Assembly (NCBI GenBank): GCA_014281115.1
Contig: JACONQ010000020.1
Location: forward strand, 1,178,001-1,242,000
Length of the DNA: 64,000 bases
Direction of reading: 5' to 3'
From: Laburnicola sp. R22_1
Taxonomy: Eukaryota; Ascomycota; Dothideomycetes; Pleosporales; Didymosphaeriaceae
The stretch's first letter is position 1. Every line of letters begins with the position of its first letter. The position numbers and the translations under genes were made by a program. Below the pieces are notes generated by a model that had not been told where the DNA came from, did not search any database, and saw only the letters and a program-made list of their open reading frames with translations. Below, piece after piece: positions 1 through 11,700 of this stretch.

Positions 1-1123
1 TTGCTTAATCGCGAAGTGCAACCTCACGACGTTATCCTTCCAGATGATAGGAGCGAGGAGCTTGAGGCAGATGATCAAGACGATTACGAGCGCAGCACGG
101 ATCCTTTACACCCCGTTACCACCGACTACTCACATCCTCTTGATGGACTTGACAACAGCTATATTCTCGACCACTTCACGGAGGACGAGCTGGAGAATCA
201 ATCTCACGAAGACGCCGCTTTTGATCCCGCATCCACGAGTTGGGACTGGGATGATGCTGCAACGAGTCACGAGAAGGGTGAAGGAGAGTTCCATAACGAA
301 GGCTCCGATTGTATGTAGCTTCGATCTTTGCTTTACCTTGTTTCATTGCGTTTTTCAGTACCCCCACAGCTTCCCCCCACAACGTTTTACCGTGTACCGC
401 AAGGTTTGCGATGATTTTACTCTTGGTGTAGTTTCGATTCTTAGTGCTGATCTATACTGACGTCTCCACGATATAGCTCAACCCTGGCTAAGCTCTTGCA
501 CGGAGTTGACTGCTTGGGGCCCCGAAGCAGACAGCTCTTCCACTGGCGAAGTCGGCCCAGATGGTCTACGCACTGAAAAAGAACCCCAAAAAGCGCTAGC
601 TGAGCTATCCATCAAGGCCTTCTGGGAATTCATCGACTCTGATGAGCCACAACAATCTCAAAACACCCCTCTGAACAAGGTGCAACTAGACCCACAACAA
701 TCTCAAGACACCCATCTGAACAAGGCGCAAGTAGACCCACTTGTAAAAATCAGCATTCCGTCGCTGGACAACGACCCTCATTCTACTGTGTCCAACGGCG
801 CATCAATTGAATACACATGGATGGACGGACCCTCGGACGTGCGCGTACGACGTCCAGTTGTGCATCTGCTGTCTCAATGCAAATCGGACTGCCTGGCTCC
901 AGTCGCACAGCCACTTAACGCACTGCACGAACTTCGACGACCCTCCACTCCACCACCATCCCAAGGCAACTCCATGCGCACAAAGTACAACACCCTTCGC
1001 AAAACAATCAGCCACTACAAGTACGATGATGTCAAACAGTACTGCAAACTCTGGCTCCAAGTATCGCGCCTGGAGCTGAGGGAAGTCGTAGGGCCGGAGG
1101 GCCAGCGGTTGTACGACCCGTGA
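1..1123 (+). CDS. Unrecognised protein, C-terminal part (5' end outside window)
   Basis: Two exons are visible, 1..310 and 477..1123. The 166-bp intron begins GTATGTAG at 311 and ends ATATAG at 476; joining them keeps one frame (310 nt, then 647 nt to the TGA at 1121-1123). The upstream part is very acidic (many Asp/Glu, Asp-Asp-Tyr-Glu clusters). The downstream part is rich in Gln, Ser and Pro and contains a short internal duplication (DPQQSQDT-like, about 640-720). It ends in a more ordered segment with SHYKYDDVKQYCKLW. No signal peptide or membrane segment is visible. I do not recognise the family. The 5' end must lie upstream, because the window opens inside the frame and the TTG at position 1 need not be a start. 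Confidence is for this being a real spliced 3' gene end. Confidence 0.55.
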
Positions 1124-1323
1124 GAGGAAGGGACACAGAAGCTTGAATGGGCATGGGGTATCAAACACAGATCATACATCGTTGGCGATGGTGGAATCTG
1201 TTCTGCTCGAGCATTAAGATGCGTCACGTTAATGTGAGCCAGGTGCCTTGAAACAGTAATCTAAGGCTGCAGTTTGGGATTGGGCATGTGAGCAAGGGAT
1301 AGGATAGCCTTGGCCATTTTTCA

Positions 1324-4300
1324 GACTCTCCAATGCTGACTTACTTCATGTTTTCTTTCCCTGTTTTGATGGGAGGAAAGGAAAGTTTGATGCACTCGCT
1401 CGCGAGTATGTGTGATAATTTTAGTTGGTAATTTGGATTGTGGTGCCGTGTGTGCTATGTGGGACTGTGGTCTGCTTAGAGGTTTGGTTTTTATAGCAGA
1501 AGAGTGAATAAGAGGAGGGGAAGCGCTAGGGAGCGCGCATTGTGTCACTGGTGAATCGTTTTGGTTAGGCGGCCATGATCCTTGTCCTCGATAGTGTTGA
1601 CTTGTTGTTCTTCGTTTAGAAAGTAGGAGGGGGGGAGCACATCGTACGCGACTATGGTGGATTTTAGTATTGGCGTGGATAGGGTGCTTGTGGACGGCTG
1701 TTGTTTGCTTGTGTTGTCGTTTTTTTATAGAGGAGGTGGAGAGGAGAGGGGGAGGGCGCATAAGTGCTAGCTATAGCGTTCTTTTTTCATGCTTTGGGTT
1801 GGTGAGACGCTTCGGAGTCGCGACGTCGCTTCGATAGTTGACAATTTTCGTGTAGAGGGAGGTGGAGAGGTAAGACCATTGGATAGGGGAGACGCTCCAG
1901 AGTTGAGACATGGACTTGGGAGTCGGACGTTTTCGTGTGGAGGCGGAGAGGCGGAGAGCACATCGAATTCCAACAGTACCATTTTTCATGTTGGGGGGCG
2001 TGGTGCTGCGTTGTCGCATGCAATGCGCTTGGTGTCGCTTTTTCGTCGGGGGAGGTGAGGTGGAGCGAGGTGGAGGACGGCCACTGCTTTCAGTTTTTAT
2101 AACCTTTGGATAGCTGGGAGACGCGAGAGAGGGGGCATCAATTGGATAGATTCTCTTTTTGGTGCGGAGGTGGGGAGGTGCAGAGCACATTGTTCGCACC
2201 CAGTGCGTATTTTAGTATTGGAGTGGGTGTGCTGTTGGGCGCCTGGACATTCTGAGTTTGGATTGGCTTTTTGTTTTATAAAGGAGGCGGATGAGGGAGG
2301 AGGGACAGGGGAGAAAAACAAGCATGTGTAGCTGCTATCCATTTTTTTGATTTTAATACCATTACCGAAGGTAGGTAGGTAGGGGTGGGACGCTCGAGAG
2401 TGGACATAAGTTGGGAGGGAAATAGATTTGGTGGGGGGAGGCGAACAGGAGGAGAGCATATCAGACGCAACATTTGCACTTTTTAATGTTAAGGTGGGCG
2501 TGGTGCTGTGCGGCCATAAGGTGACTTGATTGTCATTTTAGTCAGGGAATTAGGAAAGGCAGAGGTTGGAGGAGAGAGCACATAGCATATTATCTGGGTT
2601 TTTATGTTATGAGCTAGGGACGAGGGGGTGGAGAGTACGGCAATATAATGATCATATTGGAGAGCTTTTATCTGTATTGTGTAGGGGTGGAGGCCCAGAG
2701 GGAGAGCACATCAGGTTGAGGACGGAGCAATTTTAATGTTCGGTAGGCGTGGTGCTGTGTAGCCATAAGATGGTTCGGATGGCTTTTTAGTTACCATGCG
2801 GAAGGATAAGGTGGGAGGCGGAGGGAGGAGGGAAGAGGGAGCATATCCTCCTAGTCATCATTTTTTTACTTGTAGTATAAGCTGCGGCTGAGTAACGCAG
2901 CATAAAATTTTGTTTCAGAGACTGTGGAGGAGGGAGGGGGAACGGAGGAGAGCATAGTATAACCTCCTGGATGGTTTTAATATTCAGTAGGCATAGTGCT
3001 GTATAGCTATAATATGTGCTGTGCCCCCCGCCCTCCTGACCCAAGGAACGATCTCCTCGCTCAACTCAAGCTCCACATAGTCTCAGAACTAAAATAACGC
3101 GAACCTTGGGCCATGCGCTCTCTCCATCATTCCCCTTTAGATCCCCGACTAAAATGCTACGCGAATCATATTACAACTACTATTTGGATAACAACCCATC
3201 CCGTTTATCATAGTAAGTTCAACCTTGACTTTGCTATACTCATCAACGCTCACAATATAGATGGATCCGGGCGGGGGGGACAGCACAGATACATGCTGAC
3301 GGCGGATTTTAGTGCCAATTCGCCTTGCTTGTAATTTTTGAGGCATCCCTGACTCGACGAGCAGCGCAGCACATTGTGTACGGAGTGTTGCTTTTTTGTA
3401 TTATGGCTGTGGAGGTGGTGTATATGCGTAGTTGGAGGACGAGATTTTTCTAGGAGCGGAGAAGGAGGAGTTGGAGAGCACAGGTATTGCAATTTTTGTA
3501 CTTTTGATGCTTAGTCTCCTCGGTTGCGGGGTGGACATGCAATTTCCGTATCCTTCTTTCGTTCAGAGTCGGATGTTGCGTAGACGTGGGGAGCACATAA
3601 ATGTTACATTGACAGACTTTAGTGTCCGTTCGCCTCGCTCGTATTACGATAGGGCGTTCTTGGCTTGGCGAGTTGCGGACTGTAGAGCGACTAGAATCGG
3701 CGGGTTTTAGTTTTCTGGTTGAAGAGAGAAGTGGTATGGCAATGCGGTGAGATGAAAGGAACTTTGAGTCCGAGGGAGAAGGAAAGCACATTCAAGTAGA
3801 CTTTTGGATTTTTTTATTGGGTGGGGTTGATGTGATGTACACATTTTTGAAGCGTGAGCGTTTTTCTAGGCGAAGGAGGAGAGCACATAGGAAGCGTTTG
3901 TATCTCTTTTAGTGGGGAGGCTGAGGAGATGTGTACATATTGCTTTCCCGGAAGCAAAAAGTTATAAGCCGGGAGGAGGACGAAGGAGTCCATAGACGTG
4001 TGTCATTCCGGGTTTTAACGTCTGCAATTGGGATATGATTTTTTCAAGATGGCAGTTTCAGAGAAAGAGGGGAGGAAAGCAGATAAGGTATACTCAGTCA
4101 AAACTTTAGTGTTTTAGCTGAGGAGATACCCAGATTGCTTATATGCAAGGAACTTTGCACACTTAAACAGGAGAAGGAGAGGCCACATGCGCTGTTACCC
4201 TGTATGTTTATGTCTTCCAGATGATTATGTGACGTGTGAATATCCCCCAAGCCAATTACAGTTCGATTAGAATGGGATGAGTACATGGGCACTACCCGGA

Positions 4301-4950
4301 TATATATATATATTTTTGCTAATCGGAGTAGTGAAGGAGGTGGACATAATGCACTGGTAAGCAACTCTTTAAATTTGAAGACGAGAAAGATGCCACATAT
4401 TATTGTTCTCCGGAATGTTTCAGCTCTACAACTGAGCGAGGCATGTACACATGATAGAAGATTGTCGCATTATGGTCGTTAAAGAGCAGGAGGAGGGCGA
4501 AACCACATGTTCTCTTTTTAGAGTACCTTTTAGTATTGACCTCAGAGAAGATGATGTGCACATAGCCTGAAATTTATTGCATTGAAAATTCGAAGAGAAG
4601 GACGAGCAGAGCCATGTCGGTCAACCACGTGCTTTACATAGCCCATGTTTAATCTTTTCATGCTTTTAAAACTTCAAGATTATTGTCGCATGCTTTTTAG
4701 TCAGGTTGAGTGCTTGTGAAACACCTGGGATTCCTTCGCGAACGTTTTCTGCCCAAAAAAGATATGGCATCAATGTAGGGGCTTTTAGATCTGCCAGAAA
4801 CATGCGTCGGTCTGTCGATGATTTTCGGACGCTCTAGGCCGTAGCAAAATATGGCGAAATGTAGGGGAAGGGAGGGCAGTGCCACAGGGAAATATGCCGT
4901 GGTCTGTCCAACGACAATTGTTGCAACCGACACAATTTTGTTAGTAGAAG
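1324..4950 (-). repeat. Block A: degenerate oriented repeat (TTTTAGT / AGCACAT boxes)
   Basis: About 3.6 kb without a convincing gene. The + strand repeatedly shows purine-rich tracts (GGAGG, GGAGAG) followed by GAGCACAT or a variant, then TTTTAGT or TTTTAAT. Examples are AGCACAT near 1636, 1957, 2184 and 2705, and TTTTAG near 1419, 1662, 2215, 2540, 2785, 3308, 3706, 3907, 4527 and 4696. Between 1,990 and 3,020 a unit of about 245-250 bp is clear: GTGGTGCTG recurs at about 2000, 2225 (diverged), 2500, 2749 and 2993, flanked in the best copies by GGTNGGCG and GCCATAAG. The repeated minus-strand motif reads ATGTGCTCTCC...ACTAAAA, as in block B on the + strand. Open frames here on either strand are chance products of the purine/pyrimidine bias. 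Strand is given as the one reading ACTAAAA. Confidence 0.65.
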
Positions 4951-5700
4951 GGGCCGAATTTTTTTTTAGGCGATAGTAACTTATAATAAGCTAAACCAAA
5001 GTTTAACACAACTATACTTCTATTATATACAACTCTATATTATACTTTACTAGTAAGGGGAGCTATAGTAATATTAAAAGGCACGCTAGCATGTCTCTAA
5101 CAGCTGTATTTAACAACTACTATTTAGATAACAACCTATCTAGTTTATTATAGTAAGTTCTTAACTTTGCTATACTTATTAACGCTTATATAATATAGAT
5201 AAATCTAAAATTAATACCTTATTTACACTATTCTAACTATTTACTAGTAATACTTGCTAATAGTAAGTGCTACTATACTTGTATATAGCTATTTAAGGAA
5301 AAGGAGAAGAAGAAAGAAAAAAGGGTAATAATAGAAAAATAGATAATATTAGGGTCCTTAAGAAGGTAATAGTAAGGTGCTATAACTTGCCTAAAGGTAT
5401 GCTTATTAACTTAATTTTATATAATTACTAATATATATAAGAACTAAGAAAGATGCTATATTTATTAAAAGGGAGCTAAAAGGATATAGTTCCTTATTAA
5501 GTATATTAAAAAGGATAATAGTCTTTACCTAGAGTATATAGTGTATATTAAGGCGCTCTATAAGTATTACTACTTGCAGAAATAGTTGCTAAATCTATTA
5601 CTACTTAATATTATCTATTTATAGGTTAATTAGAAGAGGGGTATTTAGTGCTACTTTATCTAGTTTAAAATTAAACTGTTTAGCTTAAAAAGCAAAATTA
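4950..5700. repeat. Strongly AT-rich RIP-like relic
   Basis: About 750 bp with a sharp jump in A+T and almost no coding potential. It is dominated by TA, TATA and TTAA words with few C or G. Positions 5114-5206 align with 3174-3268 of block A. Nearly all differences are G-to-A or C-to-T in the 5.1-kb copy, apart from one short deletion and one or two other changes. That is the direction expected from RIP, so this is probably a mutated transposon or repeat copy. The family is not recognisable. Confidence 0.7.
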
Positions 5701-7182
5701 AACACATGTCGAGCACCTTGCGGTAACAAGACCACTGTCCAACAAAACAGACATGGCATGTGAAGCAGCCCCTTTTTAAACGCGCCGTGCCCTAACTGTC
5801 GTTTTTGGTTCGTCTAGGTAGTAATAGACAGTGTACAGAAAGAACGAGGGTTGCGCTTGGGCACGAATTTATGGTTGGCTAGCGTATCCGATCCACGTCA
5901 GACGATGGGATAAATCGTGACGTATAATGTCCGAACCGCTTCATATTATCGTTCGCTGTGCCATGTTCAAGCCTGTCTAATCCTGAATACCTGAAGTCAG
6001 CCATACGTTGTTGCCAAAATCATAATATAATGACGAAATTTTTAAGTTGAGACGTACCTTAAATATATGAACTTTGAAATCCTTAGAGCTTGGTCAGTCA
6101 TGTCAGCATGTACTGGCCAATCGACTGGTTGGTGATCACGTACCTGACGCACTGACTCTTCTCGCGACAACTACCGACGACAGAGGGATTGAGGCGGAGT
6201 CAATGATTATGTCTTTGAACGCCTGTTGATCGACAATGTGAGATTGTATGCCTTTTCCTGCCGTACTGTATGTGAATCTTCTTAAGCGGAATCTAATAAT
6301 TGCATCACTTATTTAAGCGGATGCGCTCGCAGAATGACATGTATAACGTTCGTTTGAATACCCTTGACAAGATGATTATCTCGGTCTGAATATAAGGAGC
6401 TGTTGATTCAACCATTCTAGATGCATAAAATTAATCAGAGTATCTTTTATTAGGAAATAAGCACTACGTAGATATTTGCGACGGGAACTTACGTGGAGCG
6501 CATGGTCATTTTTACATCCAGTTCTATCTGGACCGTTGGATGTTACTGCTCAGCATGAATGGATCTACCCAACTTGCAACACGCTTCATCACGCCCACCA
6601 GCTCGGCTTCTCTGGTAGGCCACTGATTCATTGAAGCATTGACTGAAGGTCCGTGACGATAAATCTTAGCCCCCAAAGCCAACGACATCAGCACAGCCCC
6701 CTCGTATCCGGCCGTCCAATGCTTATATGCAAAACGCCTAGATGAAACAACGAAATAACCCAAAACAGAATGTAGGTATTCCGGTACGGATCCTGGAGCT
6801 CTACCATAAGCTCGCATGTCGATCGCTCCAATGTGATTGGAGCGAAGGCCACCTCGGGTCCAGTCTTATGCGGACTGCGGACTTCAGAGTGTAATCAGGT
6901 CCCGGTGGCCTCGGGACAAATAAAGATTTCGCTTATTTGCTTGTTCACGCCTTGTATTGCGTGTGACCAAAGCGAAGAAGTTTGCGAGTTGCGAGTTTGT
7001 CACTCGACGGAACGTTTAATCTGACGACTACGGACTGGAATCATGTTTTATTTCCCATGCGCAGCCCCTTAGAACTAAGTATTTAGATGGAGATCAAGCC
7101 CCGTCAATTGAGCTACCCCATTGAGCATCTTGTTCTCTGCATCTTATACTCAGTCTCCGCGTCTTTTGTTACAACCTTCATT
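5701..7182. other. Intergenic, normal composition, no supported gene
   Basis: Base composition returns to near normal. The longest frame is a 97-codon minus-strand ORF at 6524-6817, with no recognisable domain, signal peptide or repeat. A few ACATG/CACAT words resemble block A, but no regular spacing was found. The last few hundred bases should hold the promoter of the metallopeptidase gene. No clear TATA box was singled out. Confidence 0.4.
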
Positions 7183-8118
7183 ATGGTTCAATTCACCATT
7201 GTTTCTGGCGTTGCATTAGCGCTGGTTCCTAGCATTCATGCCCATACTCTTCCTCTCCTCCATGGAACATCTCTTGTTCAGCGTGACCTGGGCAAGACCC
7301 CACTTCTCAACAACTTCGATGCTCTCACTGCGGATCCCTCTCGCATACCTCCTGTAGTTGAGGGTACTGCTACCAAGTGGGACGCGGGTCGATACCCCCA
7401 GAATTGCTACGACAAAGCGCGCGAAGCAATCAGTGATAACGACGCACGACCAAAATGTGAACTCCGTGATCTTGAGATCTACGACGTTGCATACGAAGAC
7501 TGCCCTTCGGGTCGTGAACCTTGGATTTTGTGTCGGTGCTCAAACGCTGAGCTCAGCCTCCAGGAAACAATTGACGGCATGGGCACAGTACCGCCCGGCG
7601 CTCGCAGCAATGTCCTCCACGTTGTCACCATGAACGGCTTCGGTGGCGGAGGCGGTTACTCCGATGGAAACTCCATATTTTGCGGTGGGCATCCATCGAA
7701 GAGCTGGTTCTCCCACGAGTCTATGCACTGCAACGATCGCGATGGCTTCGCTTACTCCAACGGCGACGCCTTCAACCAGGCAATTGCTGCCGATTCGTGC
7801 GTGCCTGATAGCTACGCGAACAACAACCCCACAGAGGATTTTGCGCAGGTTGGGACTTATCTCAACTACGACATAAACGGTCATACAATCGATTACACTG
7901 GCAAGGATGCGTCGTGCATGGGCAACCAGTTGAACGCTGCAAGGGCGTATCTTGCTGAGCGACTTGACAAGGGAGGAGCTTGTTTTAATGCTCCCGGTAC
8001 TGATGGGATTGTTAATGGAAAGAGGGACACTAGGCGCAATATCATCGAAAGAGATCCCGAGGCTCCCTACGAGGGATTGTTGCCGCATACCCCTTACACC
8101 CACGCAGAGTTCTTTTAG
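7183..8118 (+). CDS. Secreted zinc metallopeptidase-like protein (con-13-like)
   Basis: Intronless, 311 aa from the ATG at 7183. The frame is open 32 codons further to 7087, but the 7183 start puts a classical signal peptide (MVQFTIVSGVALALVPSIHAH) at the N-terminus, so I prefer it. The mature part is Cys-rich, as in secreted proteins. A zinc-binding HExxH is present as H178-E-S-M-H182 within the segment WFSHESMHCND. A Glu 36 residues past H182 (E218, in NPTEDFAQ) is well placed as third ligand, as in gluzincin-type peptidases. The whole resembles the fungal conidiation-specific protein 13 (con-13) family as I remember it; substrate unknown. The gene stands alone between repeat blocks A and B, typical of accessory secreted proteins. 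The call as secreted HExxH protein is firm; peptidase activity is inferred. Confidence 0.7.
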   Translation: MVQFTIVSGVALALVPSIHAHTLPLLHGTSLVQRDLGKTPLLNNFDALTADPSRIPPVVEGTATKWDAGRYPQNCYDKAREAISDNDARPKCELRDLEIYDVAYEDCPSGREPWILCRCSNAELSLQETIDGMGTVPPGARSNVLHVVTMNGFGGGGGYSDGNSIFCGGHPSKSWFSHESMHCNDRDGFAYSNGDAFNQAIAADSCVPDSYANNNPTEDFAQVGTYLNYDINGHTIDYTGKDASCMGNQLNAARAYLAERLDKGGACFNAPGTDGIVNGKRDTRRNIIERDPEAPYEGLLPHTPYTHAEFF

Positions 8119-8720
8119 TTGGCCTTTAGTATGGTAGCATGAGAAGGGTGTCGTCGCTTTTTTCTTCCTTTGAGTACTATTATCGCTCCTTGTACAGCTG
8201 CTAGACAGAAGTGTGAATAAATTTTCGGCCTTTGTTGCCTATTCTGGAATAAAACATGATGTTCATACCTTTGTCCTAGTAATGTATCGTCTCTACAACA
8301 ATCGGATCGGTTACAAACAGTGTTCCCTCACTAGCCACGTAAACATGACTTGACGTATCGCACTATTATTGCTTAATCATTGATCTAAAGAGGATTTAAA
8401 TAATCTCTCAGACGCTTCAACTTTCTTGTTCTACACCACTATCTCAGTCATATATTTGCTTAAAATAAACCTATCCACAACAGATGGTTCTTTGGAACAA
8501 TTGATTCAGACGGATTGCCCACCATACATGACTTGCTTTGTTGATACTTTGTATAAAAATCCACGAAGCACGAAAGTAGGTCTTCTGCATTGTACGTGGA
8601 CGACAAAAACTAAACTTATCGCTGTCTATGGTCTCCGTGTGACTTCCTCAACAAAGCAAGGGTATATGAGGAGACCGCGCAAATACAACGATCCCACAAA
8701 AAAACACTGACAGGGCTTTG
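8119..8720. other. Downstream region of the metallopeptidase gene
   Basis: The first 150-200 bp probably hold the 3' UTR and polyadenylation signal; a GAATAAA-like stretch lies near 8214-8221. The rest has no supported gene. An ORF at 8426-8710 shows no recognisable features. Confidence 0.35.
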
Positions 8721-11700
8721 GACGGAACGAAAACTGAAAGACATATAGATTATGCTTTTTGCCTTTTGTCTCTCAAATGAGTACACATGAGACACGATTT
8801 GCGCTGCCCCCGTCCCTCTTCAAGCAAGCAACATTACTCACAAGTTGCACTTTCAACCCTTACAACAACTGCCACTATAAAACGTCAGGATACACAACAT
8901 GGGGAGAGCCGTACATTTCTCGCTCAACACACGAAATCAAGCTTAAGTTCAATCATGTGTGCCTCGGCCTCTTTCTCTCAATGAGCCTCCAACACCAGTT
9001 CCAAAGACGTCAAAGTCGCGGAGTCATGAACCGTTTGCGTTCCTTGCGGAAACCGCTAAAAGCACTATCAGTGCTATCAACTTGCCGCATTAAGTCGAGC
9101 CTTCAAGTAAGAATGAGACCTTCTTTTGATAATGCGCGAGTAGCTCTTGGGGGTTCAAAAGGAAGACGGAGAGTCCTTATGCTATGAGAGACAAACAAAA
9201 AACTTGAAAGCCTTAAAGAATGGATATGGTCAAATTGCAAACTGGAACATGCCACATAATGTTATCCGCTTGCAGCAGCACATCAAAATTCATATGTAAA
9301 CAGACTCACGGGGTTTAAAAACGGTGGAGAGCGGATACGCTGTGGGAGACGAGCACAGCACACAAAACCCTCATGAGGCATGACGTCCGCTAACTGCCCT
9401 TCAACTTTAAAAGCTATCGATAAACATAATTTTGTGCAGCACTCTAATACGAGTTCGGAAGGGGATAATAAGACATGCGCACCTTTGCCCATAACTACAA
9501 AACACAAATGCTCCAATCAGTGGAAGATTTTGACTAGCCAAATTGGTTGATGAGCGTGTCTGTATCGTCTGCTTGCCAGGAATCTCTTAATTGAAGACAA
9601 AATTTATAACGCACATACCTAAGATATCGAGAGCAGTGCCGCAGACGTCTCAAATATAAACAAGATTGCCTCATGCGCTCCACCCAGCTGAGTAGCGTTT
9701 CAAATATCGAAAGACTACCCCTTTTTCAAATGTTCTCCGCTACTTGCAACTCTTTCAACCAAAGATATAGCACGGACTTCTACGTGGAAAGAACTCCCCC
9801 GGACGCTCAAATACCCCAACCTCAGTGCCATGTGCTCCCTCTGCCATCCCGAAATCACTATCTGATTAGCAGAAAACCTCTTTGACGATTAAATATCCTC
9901 CACCTGCTGTGCATCTTCCAAAACACACCGATTCAGGAACCATGCGGACACATAGCACTGCCATGACGCTCGAAACTATTGAGAAAGCCAATAATATATC
10001 ATACAGCCGTCAAGCATTGTATAAAGCCTCCGCGCGGATATACATACCCTACACCTCCAACCCTCCATATTTCCGCAACACGCACAAGTTGTACTAAAAA
10101 TGCTGCGTCCACTCAAGATGGGTCCAGGGTATCGCGCTGTCTACCCAACGAAAAATCAAAAAAAAATTCGTCATGTATCCGTGTGACACATGCATTGCGG
10201 TGAACAAAAATTTCCCCACAATGGCCGGATGGCCTGTACAAGAACTGTATATAAATGCATACGCATGTACTGCACGTCTTACCTTCTACACTTTTTCGAT
10301 ATGGCTCTGACTAAAATCTACTTAAACAGCTCGATGGCTGGACAGCTGTGCTACCTGATCATACCAAAGAGCTAGCCCCATCAGACCATGTGGTCCTGGG
10401 AAGGCGAGGACATTGGCGACATATAATCTGCAATACCGAATACTGTATAAAACCCTAGCAGTTCTGCACCTCCTGTACTTCACACCCCTACAGTACGTAT
10501 ACGTTGTTTTCAAAAACCGCGGACAACCGATGGATGTGCAGTCTCTCTTTAAAACTACGGAACCCATTAATGCATGTGCCGAGTTTCCTGGGAACACTGC
10601 ATATATATAAACTCCCAGCGGTCCCGCAGCTCCCACTCCCCACACTTCTACCACATAACCCATACTAAAAAAAGGGCATTCAATAATATGTCCCTAGTCC
10701 TTCTCTAAAATCAACATGCAGCACCCTATGTGCCGTGCAGCCAGCGAACACAATTAAAACGAGATGCGTATTCTGTATGGTCTATTCCACCTTCACAACA
10801 AAGTCCTTGCGAAAACGAGAGTTATAACTCCAAGTCTAGGAGCAACCAAGTCTATGTGCTGTGGAGTCTTAAATACTATAGAAATTCTCGCGCATTTTCT
10901 GTGTGTTCCAACCTTCACACTCCCCGATCCCGCGAAAGGTACAGGTCATACTAAAGAGGTCGTGGATCTCACCACATGTCCGAAATTTCTACGACGCAAC
11001 CATGACAGAAAAGTACAATGGATTAATTGTTATGCGTTAGGAGTGTCGCGCCGTCTCCACACTCGCACGCCGCAACTCTGACGAAAAAATATCTTCGCCT
11101 CCACTGATGTGGCCGGACCGTTGCGCTGTCTGCAACCTCCCGCGATGTAACTCTGCCAAAAAAAAAACACCGAGCGGATGTGATTATGCGTCCTGGCAGC
11201 TACGCAGTCTTCACACAACTCCCACACAACTCCGACTAAATTTATATGACCAGATCGTCGCTGTCTTCCCACTCCCACCATACATATCAGTTCTACTAAA
11301 AAAATCTTAGACTCAATACCATGTGTCCAGACTTCCGCCTTGTCTGCAAATCCGTTCCACACAACCCTAACTAAAACCGATGGATAGGACACCAATGTGT
11401 CCAGACTCCAGTCCGCCCTCTCTCCACACTCCCCGCCACACGTTCAACTCTGCCTGAAAGAAACAGCTGTAGACATCATGTGCTCGGACTCCCGCGCCTC
11501 CTCCATAATCACAATCCGACATTAACAGACAAAAAAGAGACTGAGAAGTATGAATGGCAGCACCGTCCTGCCGTCTTCACACTCTTACACATCTACAACA
11601 CAAACCCTCACTCAAAAGAATGCACACGAAGTACCAATGTGGTCGGACTCCCGTGCCCCCTCACACCCACAAACCGGCATTAGTTAATAAAAAAATGGAA

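Noticed and set aside
1767..2459. Overlapping minus-strand ORFs with repeated CSAPP/SPPP and KKR words, considered as a repeat protein
   Set aside because: The words follow from the DNA repeat (ATGTGCTCTCC, ACTAAAA) and occur in several frames at once with stops in each, so the repeat is at DNA level, not in a protein.
6524..6817. 97-codon minus-strand ORF as a gene
   Set aside because: No recognisable domain, signal peptide, intron signals or codon pattern. It could be a relic but cannot be supported from sequence alone.
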